A stretch of DNA of 64,000 bases from Tessaracoccus sp. SD287 (lineage in GTDB: Bacteria > Actinomycetota > Actinomycetes > Propionibacteriales > Propionibacteriaceae), in assembly GCF_017355265.1 (NCBI RefSeq), contig NZ_JADIJQ010000004.1, positions 1 through 64,000 on the forward strand, written 5' to 3'. Shown in pieces: positions 1 through 7,989 of this stretch. Each line of letters starts with the position of its first letter. The stretch's first letter is position 1. The position numbers were made by a program, and so were the translations under genes. The notes below the pieces were generated by a model that was not told the origin of the DNA, made no database searches, and worked only from the letters and a program-made list of their open reading frames with translations.

Positions 1-2
1 CC

Positions 3-380
3 GAGGCGATGCCCGCGATCGCGCTGGTCGGCCGACCCGCCCACGACGTGCTGAGCGCCCGCGAGGCCATCCTGGCCGGGTTGGCCCGCGCCGCCGCCGC
101 CAACCCCCGGCCGGCGCTGAAGGCCGCCCTGCTCGCCGCCGACGGCCGTCCGCGGTTGTTCGACGACACCTGGCGCTGCATCAAGCGGCTCGCCGACTCG
201 TCGCTGCTGGTCGACCTGGACGACGGACTCGCCGCCGCCGCGCCGCCCCCGCCGGACTCCTCGGCGCTGCGGGGACGACTCGAACTGCTCGCCCAGGCGA
301 TTCTGCACTCCGACCCGAGCGCGGCCGCCCTGGCCTGCACAGGGTTGCTCGAAGCGCCCTACACTCACCAAACCCCCTGA
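3..380 (+). CDS. 3' end of an unrecognised gene (partial)
   Basis: An open frame enters from the left edge and stops at a TGA at 378-380. The first in-frame ATG is at 9, but the frame is open upstream of it, so this is probably the C-terminal 125 residues of a longer protein. It is rich in Ala, Leu, Arg and Pro with no membrane segment and no motif I can name. It ends 34 bases before the CoA transferase and on the same strand, so it may share a transcript with it. The product is not identified. Confidence 0.5.
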   Translation, partial: EAMPAIALVGRPAHDVLSAREAILAGLARAAAANPRPALKAALLAADGRPRLFDDTWRCIKRLADSSLLVDLDDGLAAAAPPPPDSSALRGRLELLAQAILHSDPSAAALACTGLLEAPYTHQTP

Positions 381-414
381 CCCCGAATAGCCACCACCAC
401 ACCAAGGAGCCCTT

Positions 415-1581
415 GTGACCAGCCCCCTGGACGACATCCTCGTCATCGACCTGTCCCGCGCCCTCGCCGGGCCCCACGCCGCCATGATGTTGGGCGACCA
501 GGGTGCCCGCGTGATCAAGGTGGAGGCGCCGCAGGGCGACGAGACTCGCAGCTGGGGCCCTCCCTTCGTCGGGCCGGACGAGGACATTTCCACCTATTAC
601 CTGGCGGCCAACCGCAACAAGGAGTCGATCACGCTCGACCTCAAGAGCGAGGACGGACGCGCGGTGCTCACCGAACTGGTGCGCCGCGGCGACGTGCTGG
701 TCGAGAACTTCCGCCCCGGCGTGATGGAGCGCCTCGGCTTCGGCTTCGACGAACTGCAGAAGATCAACCCGCGCCTGGTGATGCTGTCGATCTCGGGCTT
801 CGGTCACGACGGACCCGAGGGCGGACGTCCGGGGTACGACCAGATCGCCCAGGGTGAGGCCGGTCTGATGTCGCTGACCGGATCCGGGCCAGACGACCCG
901 CAGCGGGTGGGGGTGCCGATCGCCGACCTGCTCTCGGGCATGAACGGCGCCTTTGGGGTGCTGACCGCACTGCACGAACGGGGGCGCACCGGTGTGGGAC
1001 GCCACGTGCGCACCAGCCTGCTGGCCTCGGTCGTCGGTGTCCATGCGCTGCAGGGCACCGCCTATACCGTCGCCGGCAAGGTCGGCCGGGCCCAGGGCAA
1101 CCACCACCCGGCGATCGCCCCCTACGGCCTGTTCAAGGCCAGCGACGGCGCGGTGCAGATCTCGGTCGCCAATGACAAGCTGTGGCAGACGTTCACCGCC
1201 CTGTTCGGACTCGACCCGAACCGCGACGGGTTCGCCACCAACCCCGAGCGGGTGGCCAACCGGGATGCACTGATCGAGGTCGTCAACGCTGCCTTCGCCC
1301 CGTTCACCGGAGAGGAGGTGCTCGCCAAGCTGGCCGAGGCCGGCATCCCGGCGGGCAAGGTGCGGACTCTGGACGAGATCTACACCTGGGACCAGGTTGC
1401 CAGCCAGCACCTGCTCTACGAGGTCGACCACCCGGTGCTCGGCCCCACCACCCTGCCGGGCTCGGCGCTGCGCTACGACGACAACCCGTACTCGGGTGGC
1501 CGCGAGAAGCCGCTGGCACCGCCGCTGCTGGGTGAGCACAACGAGTCCATCCGCCAGTGGTTGGCCGAGGACGCGTCATGA
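415..1581 (+). CDS. CaiB/BaiF (family III) CoA transferase
   Basis: Starts at GTG 415 behind an AAGGAG ribosome site; 388 residues, the normal size for a family III CoA transferase, which moves CoA between carboxylic acids through a covalent aspartyl-CoA intermediate. Family hallmarks seen are the N-terminal DLSRALAGPHAAMMLGDQGA segment, the VIKVEAP strand, AANRNKESITLDLK, and a GHDGP followed by YDQIAQGEAGLM segment containing the expected catalytic Asp of the family. The gene overlaps the next gene by ATGA (1578-1581), so the transferase and carboxyltransferase are probably co-translated and act on related acyl-CoAs. The actual acid substrate cannot be read from the sequence. Confidence 0.9.
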   Translation: MTSPLDDILVIDLSRALAGPHAAMMLGDQGARVIKVEAPQGDETRSWGPPFVGPDEDISTYYLAANRNKESITLDLKSEDGRAVLTELVRRGDVLVENFRPGVMERLGFGFDELQKINPRLVMLSISGFGHDGPEGGRPGYDQIAQGEAGLMSLTGSGPDDPQRVGVPIADLLSGMNGAFGVLTALHERGRTGVGRHVRTSLLASVVGVHALQGTAYTVAGKVGRAQGNHHPAIAPYGLFKASDGAVQISVANDKLWQTFTALFGLDPNRDGFATNPERVANRDALIEVVNAAFAPFTGEEVLAKLAEAGIPAGKVRTLDEIYTWDQVASQHLLYEVDHPVLGPTTLPGSALRYDDNPYSGGREKPLAPPLLGEHNESIRQWLAEDAS

Positions 1582-3110
1582 GCGCGACGGTTGCTGCCGG
1601 AGGCGCGCCCGTGAAGCCGAAGCGGCCCTCGGCCCGGGAGCTGATCGCCGAGGTCTTCGACCAGGGCAGCTGGAGCAGCTGGGACGAGGCGCCGCTGGTC
1701 GTCGCCGAAGCCGGCTCCGCCTACGCCGACGACCTGGCCCGGGCCGCCGCGAAGTCCGGCGAGGACGAGGCGGTGCTCACCGGTGAGGGCACCATCAATG
1801 GTCATCGGGTGGCCGCCGTGGCCTCGGAGTTCTCTTTCTTGGCCGGGTCGGTCGGCCAGGCCGCTGCGGAGCGGATCGTGGCAGCCTTCGAACGGGCGAC
1901 CCGGGAGCGGCTGCCGCTGTTCGCCGGCACCGCCTCGGGTGGCACCCGGATGCAGGAGGGCACCCCGGCGTTCGTGACCATGGTCAAGATCACCGCTGCG
2001 GTCGCCGAGTACAAGCTGGCGAACCTGCCCTACATCACCTACCTGCGCCACCCGACCACCGGCGGCGTCTTCGCCTCGTGGGGGTCGACGGGGCACGTCA
2101 CCGTCGCCGAGCCGGGGGCGACCATCGGCTTCCTCGGCGCGCGGGTGTACGAAGCGCTGTACGGCGAGCAGTTCCCCGAAGGTGTCCAGACCGCCGAGAA
2201 CCTGTTCGAGCACGGACTCGTCGATGCCGTGCTGGCGCCCAAGCAGTTGCGGGCGGTGGCCTCGCGGTTGCTGGACATCATGGCGCCGGCCGACCACCAG
2301 GTGCCCTCCGAGGTGCCTGGCCTGGACGTGGAGCCAACCACCGACGTGCCGGCCTGGGAGTCGGTGCTGAAGTCCCGACGTCCGGATCGTCCCGGCATTC
2401 GCACCCTGTTGCGGGTGGGCGCCGAACCGTCGCTGCCGCTGTACGGGACCGGCGCGGGGGAGCATGACCGCTCCATGACCTTGTCGTTGGCCCGGTTCGA
2501 CGGCCTGCCCTGCGTGGTGCTCGGGCACGACCGTCGCCAGGAATTCTCGGACGCGCCGCTGCAGCCCTCGGGGTTGCGGGTGGCGCGGCGCGGCATCCGG
2601 TTGGCCAAGGAGTTGAACATCCCGTTGATCTCGGTGATCGACACCAACGGGGCGGCACTGTCCAAGGAGGCCGAGGAGGGCGGCATGGCCGGTGAGATTG
2701 CCCGCTGCCTCAATGACCTGGTCACCCTGGAGGTGCCGACCATCTGCGTGCTGCTGGGGCAGGGCACCGGCGGTGGGGCGCTGGCCTTGATGCCGGCCGA
2801 CACCGTCATCTGTGCCGAGCACTCGTGGCTGTCGCCGCTACCCCCCGAGGGGGCCTCGGCCATCCTGCACCGGACCCCGGACCGTGCTCCCGAGCTGGCT
2901 GCACAGCAAGGGGTCCGCTCGCGCGACCTCAAGGCGGCCGGCATCGTCGACCGGATCGTGGCGGAGTTGCCCGATGCCGCCGACGAGCCCGAGGCCTTCG
3001 CCCACCGGATGGCCGCGGCCATCAGCAACGAGGCGGCGGCCCTGGTCGCGATGGACCAGTCGGACCGGATGGCGGCCAGGATGGGGAGGTATCGCCGGCT
3101 CGGCCTCTGA
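1578..3110 (+). CDS. Fused acyl-CoA carboxylase carboxyltransferase (beta+alpha halves)
   Basis: 510 residues from ATG 1578, which overlaps the previous stop; an upstream in-frame GTG at 1557 is less likely. The first half is AccD-like (crotonase fold, AGTASGGTRMQEGT and the PTTGGVFASWGS loop); the second half is AccA-like (GFARRGIRLAKELNIP type segment, QGTGGGALALMPAD). No zinc-ribbon cysteines are present at the N-terminus. It would transfer carboxyl from carboxybiotin to an acyl-CoA, and needs a biotin carboxylase/BCCP partner that is not adjacent. Partner and substrate are therefore open; a role with the neighbouring CoA transferase is inference from the overlap. Confidence 0.85.
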   Translation: MSATVAAGGAPVKPKRPSARELIAEVFDQGSWSSWDEAPLVVAEAGSAYADDLARAAAKSGEDEAVLTGEGTINGHRVAAVASEFSFLAGSVGQAAAERIVAAFERATRERLPLFAGTASGGTRMQEGTPAFVTMVKITAAVAEYKLANLPYITYLRHPTTGGVFASWGSTGHVTVAEPGATIGFLGARVYEALYGEQFPEGVQTAENLFEHGLVDAVLAPKQLRAVASRLLDIMAPADHQVPSEVPGLDVEPTTDVPAWESVLKSRRPDRPGIRTLLRVGAEPSLPLYGTGAGEHDRSMTLSLARFDGLPCVVLGHDRRQEFSDAPLQPSGLRVARRGIRLAKELNIPLISVIDTNGAALSKEAEEGGMAGEIARCLNDLVTLEVPTICVLLGQGTGGGALALMPADTVICAEHSWLSPLPPEGASAILHRTPDRAPELAAQQGVRSRDLKAAGIVDRIVAELPDAADEPEAFAHRMAAAISNEAAALVAMDQSDRMAARMGRYRRLGL

Positions 3111-3140
3111 ATCACTGCGACAGCTCTTGACCCATGCGAC

Positions 3141-3183
3141 AGTGGCGGGTTGTCCACCGAACTGACGTGGAGAACTCGCCACT
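3141..3183. terminator. Bidirectional hairpin between convergent genes
   Basis: A nested inverted repeat of 17-base arms (3141-3157 and 3167-3183), with one mismatch and one G-T pair and a 9-base loop, fills the gap between the carboxyltransferase stop and the hemL stop. There is no long U tract on either side, so it is a candidate intrinsic or factor-assisted terminator serving both directions. Confidence 0.55.
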
Positions 3184-3212
3184 GGTAGGGCGTGGGGTTG
3201 ATCGGATACCGC

Positions 3213-4529
3213 TCAGGACGCGCGCGCCGCCGCCTGCGCTGCCCTGGGGAGCGCCGACACCACCCGGTCGAGGGCCCGGCTGTCATGGGCATCGGAGACG
3301 AAGCAGACCTCGAAGGCGCTCGGTGGCAGGTAGACGCCCTGGGCCAACATCTCGGCATGGAAGGCGGCGAAGGCCGTGGTGTCCTGCCGCTTGGCGCTCG
3401 CGTAGTCGGTGACCTCGTCGTCGGTGAAGAACACCGAGAAGATGGTGCCGATGCTGTTCACCCGATGCGGTACGCCGGCGGCCGACAGGGCCTCGGTCCA
3501 GGCCTGCTTCAGGGTCTCGGCGGTGCGGTCCAGTCGGCGGTACAACGCATCGTCGAGCAGTCTCAGCTGGGCCAGGCCGGCCGCGGTGCCGACCGGGTTC
3601 CCGGACAGGGTGCCGGCCTGGTAGACCGGGCCCGCGGGTGCCAGCAGGTCCATCAGCTCGGCCCGTCCACCGAAGGCGGCCAGTGGCAGACCGGCGCCGA
3701 TCACCTTGCCGAAGGCGAACAGGTCGGGCACCCAGCCCTCCTGGGCGCCGTCGATGCCCCAGTAGCCCTGGGACGAGGAGCGGAACCCGGTCAGCACCTC
3801 GTCGCTGATCAGCAGCGCGCCGTGCTCGTGGGCCACGTCGTGCAGGAACTTGTTGAAGCCGGGCCCCGGCACGATGGCCCCCATGTTGGCCGGTGCTGCC
3901 TCGGTGATGATCGCCGCGATCTCGCCCGGATGGGCCTCGAACGCGACCCGCACGGCATCGGGGTCGTTGTAGGGGACCACGATGGTGTCGGCGGCGGTTG
4001 CCACCGGGACGCCTGCCGAGCCGGGGATGGCGAAGGTGGCAGCGCCCGAGCCGGCCTCGGCCAACAGGCCGTCGGAGTGGCCGTGGTAGCAACCGGCGAA
4101 CTTGATGATCTTGTCGCGTCCGGTCGCGCCGCGAGCCACCCGGATGGCGCTCATGGTCGCCTCGGTGCCCGAGTTGACCAGCCGCACCTTCTCTACCGGC
4201 ATCAACGAGACGATCGCCGCGGCCAGCTCGGCCTCACCAGCGTGCGGTGCGCCGAAGCTCAGCCCGCGACTGGCGGCCGCGTGCACGGCTTCCAGGACAG
4301 CCGGGTGCGCGTGACCCAGGATGATCGGGCCCCACGAGCAGACCAGGTCGACGTACTCGTTGCCGTCCACGTCGTACAGGTACGGCCCGCGGGCGTGGCT
4401 GATGAACGGCGGGGTGCCGCCGACGCTCCCGAAGGCGCGGACCGGCGAGTCGACGCCGCCGGGAATCAGGTGTTGGGCCTGGGCGAACAGCTCGGCGCTG
4501 CGCTTGAGCGGCTTGGGTCGGGTCATCAT
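3213..4529 (-). CDS. hemL: Glutamate-1-semialdehyde 2,1-aminomutase
   Basis: 438 residues; PLP enzyme converting glutamate-1-semialdehyde to 5-aminolevulinate, the second step of the C5 haem pathway. The Schiff-base lysine is Lys275 in [22 protein letters not shown] and SDEVLTGFR are the other PLP-site signatures. Two adjacent ATGs (4529 and 4526) follow an AAGGAG ribosome site; 4529 overlaps the hemB stop as ATGA. hemL is therefore translationally coupled to hemB in a two-gene minus-strand operon. GluTR, the enzyme that makes its unstable substrate, is encoded 11 kb away as hemA. Confidence 0.97.
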   Translation of the reverse strand: MMTRPKPLKRSAELFAQAQHLIPGGVDSPVRAFGSVGGTPPFISHARGPYLYDVDGNEYVDLVCSWGPIILGHAHPAVLEAVHAAASRGLSFGAPHAGEAELAAAIVSLMPVEKVRLVNSGTEATMSAIRVARGATGRDKIIKFAGCYHGHSDGLLAEAGSGAATFAIPGSAGVPVATAADTIVVPYNDPDAVRVAFEAHPGEIAAIITEAAPANMGAIVPGPGFNKFLHDVAHEHGALLISDEVLTGFRSSSQGYWGIDGAQEGWVPDLFAFGKVIGAGLPLAAFGGRAELMDLLAPAGPVYQAGTLSGNPVGTAAGLAQLRLLDDALYRRLDRTAETLKQAWTEALSAAGVPHRVNSIGTIFSVFFTDDEVTDYASAKRQDTTAFAAFHAEMLAQGVYLPPSAFEVCFVSDAHDSRALDRVVSALPRAAQAAARAS

Positions 4530-5530
4530 CGTGCTCCTTCGGTCAGCCGGTGGGGTTCATACAGCCAATGGGCGGCCTCGATCGCGGCATAGGTCAGGAT
4601 GACGTCGGCCCCGGCGCGGGCGAAACCGGTCAGGGATTCCAGGATGATGCGCTCCCGGTCGATCCAGCCGCGTTCGGCGGCGGCCTGGATCATGGCGTAC
4701 TCGCCCGAGACCTGGTAGGTCGCCACCGGCACGGGCGAGACGTCGGCGATGCGGGCCAGCACGTCCAGGTAGGGCATGCCGGGCTTCACCATCACGATGT
4801 CGGCGCCCTCGGCGACGTCCAGTTCGAGTTCGCGCAGGGACTCGCGCAGGTTCGCCGGGTCCTGCTGGTAGGTGCGCCGGTCGCCCTGCAGGGACGAGTT
4901 CACCGCCTCCCGGAAGGGCCCGTAGAACGCTGAGGCGTACTTCGCGGTGTAGGCCAGGATCGTGACCTCGTCGAAGCCGTCGCCGTCGAGTGCTTGACGG
5001 ATCACCCCGACCTGGCCGTCCATCATTCCCGACGGGCCGACCAGGTGTGCGCCGGCCTCGGCCTGGGCAATCGCCATCTGCGCGTAAACCTCGAGGGTGG
5101 CGTCATTGTCGACCCGACCCCGGTCGTCCAGCACGCCGCAGTGACCATGATCGGTGAACTCGTCCAAGCACAGGTCGGTCATGATCAACAGGTCGTCGCC
5201 GAACGCCTCGCGAAGCCGAGCGGTGGCGAGGTTGAGGATTCCATTCGGGTCGATCGCCCCGGAACCCACCGCATCCTTGTCCTGGGGGACCCCGAACAGC
5301 ATGATGCCGCCAATGCCGGCTTCGATGGCTCGGCGACCCTCAGCGACCAAGGAGTCCAGGGTGTGTTGGACGACTCCGGGCATCGACGAAATCGGCTGCG
5401 GCTCACCTATGCCCTCGCGGACGAAGGCCGGCAGCACCAACGCAGACGGGCGCAGCGTGGTCTCGCGGACCAGCGCACGCATCGGCGCGGACTGGCGCAG
5501 GCGGCGCGGACGGACGGGCAGACTGTTCAT
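4526..5530 (-). CDS. hemB: Porphobilinogen synthase (ALA dehydratase)
   Basis: 334 residues, condensing two 5-aminolevulinates to porphobilinogen. The two substrate Schiff-base lysines are Lys197 (LAYTAKYAS) and Lys249 ([11 protein letters not shown]). In the metal loop the pattern is Cys121-x-Asp123 ... HGHC131, so the middle zinc cysteine of the classic three is Asp here. I place the start at ATG 5530 because a GAGGAG ribosome site lies just upstream; the longer frame to 5584 begins at GTG within the probable promoter. The gene is followed directly by hemL. Confidence 0.97.
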   Translation of the reverse strand: MNSLPVRPRRLRQSAPMRALVRETTLRPSALVLPAFVREGIGEPQPISSMPGVVQHTLDSLVAEGRRAIEAGIGGIMLFGVPQDKDAVGSGAIDPNGILNLATARLREAFGDDLLIMTDLCLDEFTDHGHCGVLDDRGRVDNDATLEVYAQMAIAQAEAGAHLVGPSGMMDGQVGVIRQALDGDGFDEVTILAYTAKYASAFYGPFREAVNSSLQGDRRTYQQDPANLRESLRELELDVAEGADIVMVKPGMPYLDVLARIADVSPVPVATYQVSGEYAMIQAAAERGWIDRERIILESLTGFARAGADVILTYAAIEAAHWLYEPHRLTEGAR

Positions 5531-5570
5531 GATCAACTCCTCGGGCGTGGGCGCTGTCCCCACCGGACCC

Positions 5571-5576
5571 ACGCTA
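5571..5576 (-). promoter_or_regulatory. Putative -10 element of hemB-hemL
   Basis: On the minus strand the hexamer TAGCGT (TAnnnT form, as used by actinobacterial housekeeping sigma factors) lies 40 bases upstream of the hemB ATG. It predicts a short leader that contains the GAGGAG ribosome site. No convincing -35 is visible. Confidence 0.4.
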
Positions 5577-5596
5577 CCCGTCACGCGAGGGGGTGA

Positions 5597-6682
5597 TCAG
5601 GTCGGTCGGCCGGTCGGGACGGGGAAGCCGCAGCGTCGGGCCAGGGGCTCGGCCATATGGGAGTTCGTGGTGGGCATCACGAAGACCTGTTCGCACAGCT
5701 TCTTGCTCATGCCGTGGTTGCCGTCGGCGATCACGACGCCGGTGTCGCTGCAGGCCTGGTAGTTGATCTGGACCACGTACTGCTTGGACCCTGAGTTCAA
5801 GTGCAGCATCACGACCTCGGGGTCGAGGACCCGACACGATTCGCCGGTTGGATGGACGGGCTGGGACCCCAAAAGACGCAGTTCCTGGGACAAGTTGTGT
5901 ACACCGTGCGCGCTGACTTTGCGTGAGCTCCACAGCGACGAGCGGACGTACTGACACACCGCCACCGAGTCGGGCTCGGGCAGATCGGTGAGCCCAGAGG
6001 TCAGCGTCGTTGTCGGAGCGCTGGGGCATCCATTGTTGTCGTCCGCGGTGACCGTGGAGGCTGAGCTGATGATCCTCGCTGCGATGTCAGTGATTTCGGG
6101 GTGTTGGATCTGGTAATCCTGCCCCCAATGAACGGTCAAGCGGTAGGAACCAATGACGTGTGCCAATGAGACGATGGTGTGCGGAAATTCTGCCCACGCG
6201 GGACTGATCGGCCCGACCGGCTCGGTGAAGTCAAGGACGGGTGGTTGATCTGGCTGCGGATCTGGCGCCGGTGGACACAGGATCGCGGGGTGGGGAGTCC
6301 AGTTATCCATTAGCAGGACGTGTGGTCCCTTCGGTGTCCCTACGCGGTCGCACCACGCACCGATGTCGAACTGCCATGAGGCCGGAACCTCGACCTGCAT
6401 GCCCATATGACTCACCCAGACCCATTCCTCGCCACCGGGCGGCTCTGCGACCACGCTGCGGTCATCAAGGAACCTCGGGATTACGAGGGCGGCCACCAGC
6501 ACTATGGCAGCCGCCACTCCCAGCCCCACCCACCAGCGTCGTTGTGGGGGAGACACCAACGCCACGAGCCCGGCGGAGCCTGCGGGGTACTCGTCCCGGT
6601 AATGGGCACGCAGGGCGTCGACAATGTCGGGATTGTCGGACTCTTCACGGGTCTGGTCGTTGTTGACCTGTAGTTCATTCAT
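5597..6682 (-). CDS. Single-pass membrane protein, candidate anti-sigma factor
   Basis: 361 residues: about 45 cytosolic residues, one membrane helix around residues 50-68 (WWVGLGVAAAIVLVAALVIP), then a roughly 290-residue outside domain with several cysteines. No zinc-binding HxxxCxxC anti-sigma motif is visible. Its ATG overlaps the stop of the preceding sigma factor gene by 8 bases, the usual arrangement for a sigma/anti-sigma pair, and this is the only reason for the anti-sigma proposal. The outer domain is not recognised. It lies between the haem genes hemB and hemC without obvious haem-binding motifs. Confidence 0.7.
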   Translation of the reverse strand: MNELQVNNDQTREESDNPDIVDALRAHYRDEYPAGSAGLVALVSPPQRRWWVGLGVAAAIVLVAALVIPRFLDDRSVVAEPPGGEEWVWVSHMGMQVEVPASWQFDIGAWCDRVGTPKGPHVLLMDNWTPHPAILCPPAPDPQPDQPPVLDFTEPVGPISPAWAEFPHTIVSLAHVIGSYRLTVHWGQDYQIQHPEITDIAARIISSASTVTADDNNGCPSAPTTTLTSGLTDLPEPDSVAVCQYVRSSLWSSRKVSAHGVHNLSQELRLLGSQPVHPTGESCRVLDPEVVMLHLNSGSKQYVVQINYQACSDTGVVIADGNHGMSKKLCEQVFVMPTTNSHMAEPLARRCGFPVPTGRPT

Positions 6683-7196
6683 GGCCGTCGTCCTTCGTGA
6701 GCAGGGTTCGTAGCTTTCTGATTGCCCGGGAGACCGTCATCCGATGTCGGCCCGGCGAACCACCCAGGCGCTCGGCGATGTCGTCATAGCTGAGGTCTTC
6801 CCCGAAGCGCAGGGCCAGCACGGCCCGGGCTCGTGGGCTGAGTTCGGACAGCGCCGCAGCCATGTCGTGTGGATGTCCTTGCGCGGGGGTGTCGTCCCGG
6901 TGGGAGGCATGCCAGCGATGCAGCGCGGTGGTTTCACTGCGCCGACGACGTGACAGGTCGATCGTTCGGTTGATGATGCCCCGCCGGACGAATCGATCCT
7001 CGTCGGCCTCGCTCGAGAATCTTCGTCCGGAGGTCAGGACCGTGGCTAGCACGTCGTGCAGGACGTCATCGGCCAGCCCCGGGTCGTGGGTGACATGACG
7101 GGCGAATCGGTGCAGCGCGGCGCGGCGCTCGGTCGTCCATGCGCCTGAGTTCGCGCTGGCGTCGATGGGTTCAGCCATCTGCCCGATTGCCTCCAT
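6675..7196 (-). CDS. ECF/SigE-type RNA polymerase sigma factor
   Basis: 173 residues with a sigma-2 region (FARHVTHDPGLADDVLHDVL) and a sigma-4 helix-turn-helix region (LSPRARAVLALRFGEDLSYDDIAERLG, then MTVSRAIRKLR). It would direct RNA polymerase to a small set of promoters. ATG 7196 gives the longest form; ATG 7178 is possible with a GGAGG 11 bases upstream. The overlap with the membrane protein gene suggests that protein controls its release. The 215 bases upstream contain no gene and no clear autoregulated promoter that I can identify. Confidence 0.85.
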   Translation of the reverse strand: MEAIGQMAEPIDASANSGAWTTERRAALHRFARHVTHDPGLADDVLHDVLATVLTSGRRFSSEADEDRFVRRGIINRTIDLSRRRRSETTALHRWHASHRDDTPAQGHPHDMAAALSELSPRARAVLALRFGEDLSYDDIAERLGGSPGRHRMTVSRAIRKLRTLLTKDDGHE

Positions 7197-7411
7197 GCCC
7201 CTGACAACGATCCAGGACCCCGATTCGCAACATCTGTCGGGAAGGCTATCTCCTCGCGCCGCGGCCAGGGCATGCCAATGGCCCGACGGAAGATGCTCCG
7301 ACGGGACCGGCGATGGATTGTGGTGGTGTGAGTCTCAGATGCGACAAGGTCTGGGCGTCCTGTCACGTACTCCATCCGTCACGCCAGCCCCGTCGCCAGA
7401 CACCGGCGTCG

Positions 7412-7981
7412 TCAGGTGGAGGTTGCCTCGGCCAAGGTTCCTTCGAGGTCCGTGGCTGCCGAACCCAGACGCGTGCCCAGCGGTCTCCGGTACAACCAGA
7501 CCACCGTGACCAGCACCGGCATCGCTGTGAGCACCATGAGGATGGCGATTGTTGGCCATGCCCCCGACAGGTCGGGCGATGACCGGCCTGACACGAGGTC
7601 CAGCGGTGTGCCCACGACGACTCCGTCGAGACGACCAGCGACGGCGACCGCCAGATAGATCCAGGTGAGCACCACCGCGACGATCGATGCCCAGGTCCAC
7701 ATTCGAGTGATGCGGTTCCCGAGAGCCATCCGCAAGACCAGGAGCACGACGCAGATCGTCAGAGACGTGAGATGTGCTCGGGTCGCGATCAGGTCCACCG
7801 CCACCGTGTCGTAGTAGGTCATGGGGCTCACGACGGTCGAACCGAACCGTTCTGTGGCCTCGAGCAGCACTACGCTCTGCCCGTCGGAGTCCTGCCAGGC
7901 GAAGGTTTCCAGGGTCAGCCACCAGCCCAACCACCACGCCATCAGCGCGGTGACCAGGATCCGTCCGACCCACACACCCAT
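7412..7981 (-). CDS. Hypothetical four-helix membrane protein
   Basis: 189 residues from ATG 7981, chosen because a GAGGG ribosome site precedes it; a GTG six bases upstream is an alternative. Four hydrophobic stretches are visible (about residues 5-25, 65-82, 90-110 and 145-165), with a roughly 40-residue loop after the first. It follows recQ by 8 bases and is probably on the same transcript. I do not recognise the family. Confidence 0.65.
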   Translation of the reverse strand: MGVWVGRILVTALMAWWLGWWLTLETFAWQDSDGQSVVLLEATERFGSTVVSPMTYYDTVAVDLIATRAHLTSLTICVVLLVLRMALGNRITRMWTWASIVAVVLTWIYLAVAVAGRLDGVVVGTPLDLVSGRSSPDLSGAWPTIAILMVLTAMPVLVTVVWLYRRPLGTRLGSAATDLEGTLAEATST

Positions 7982-7989
7982 GCGCACCC

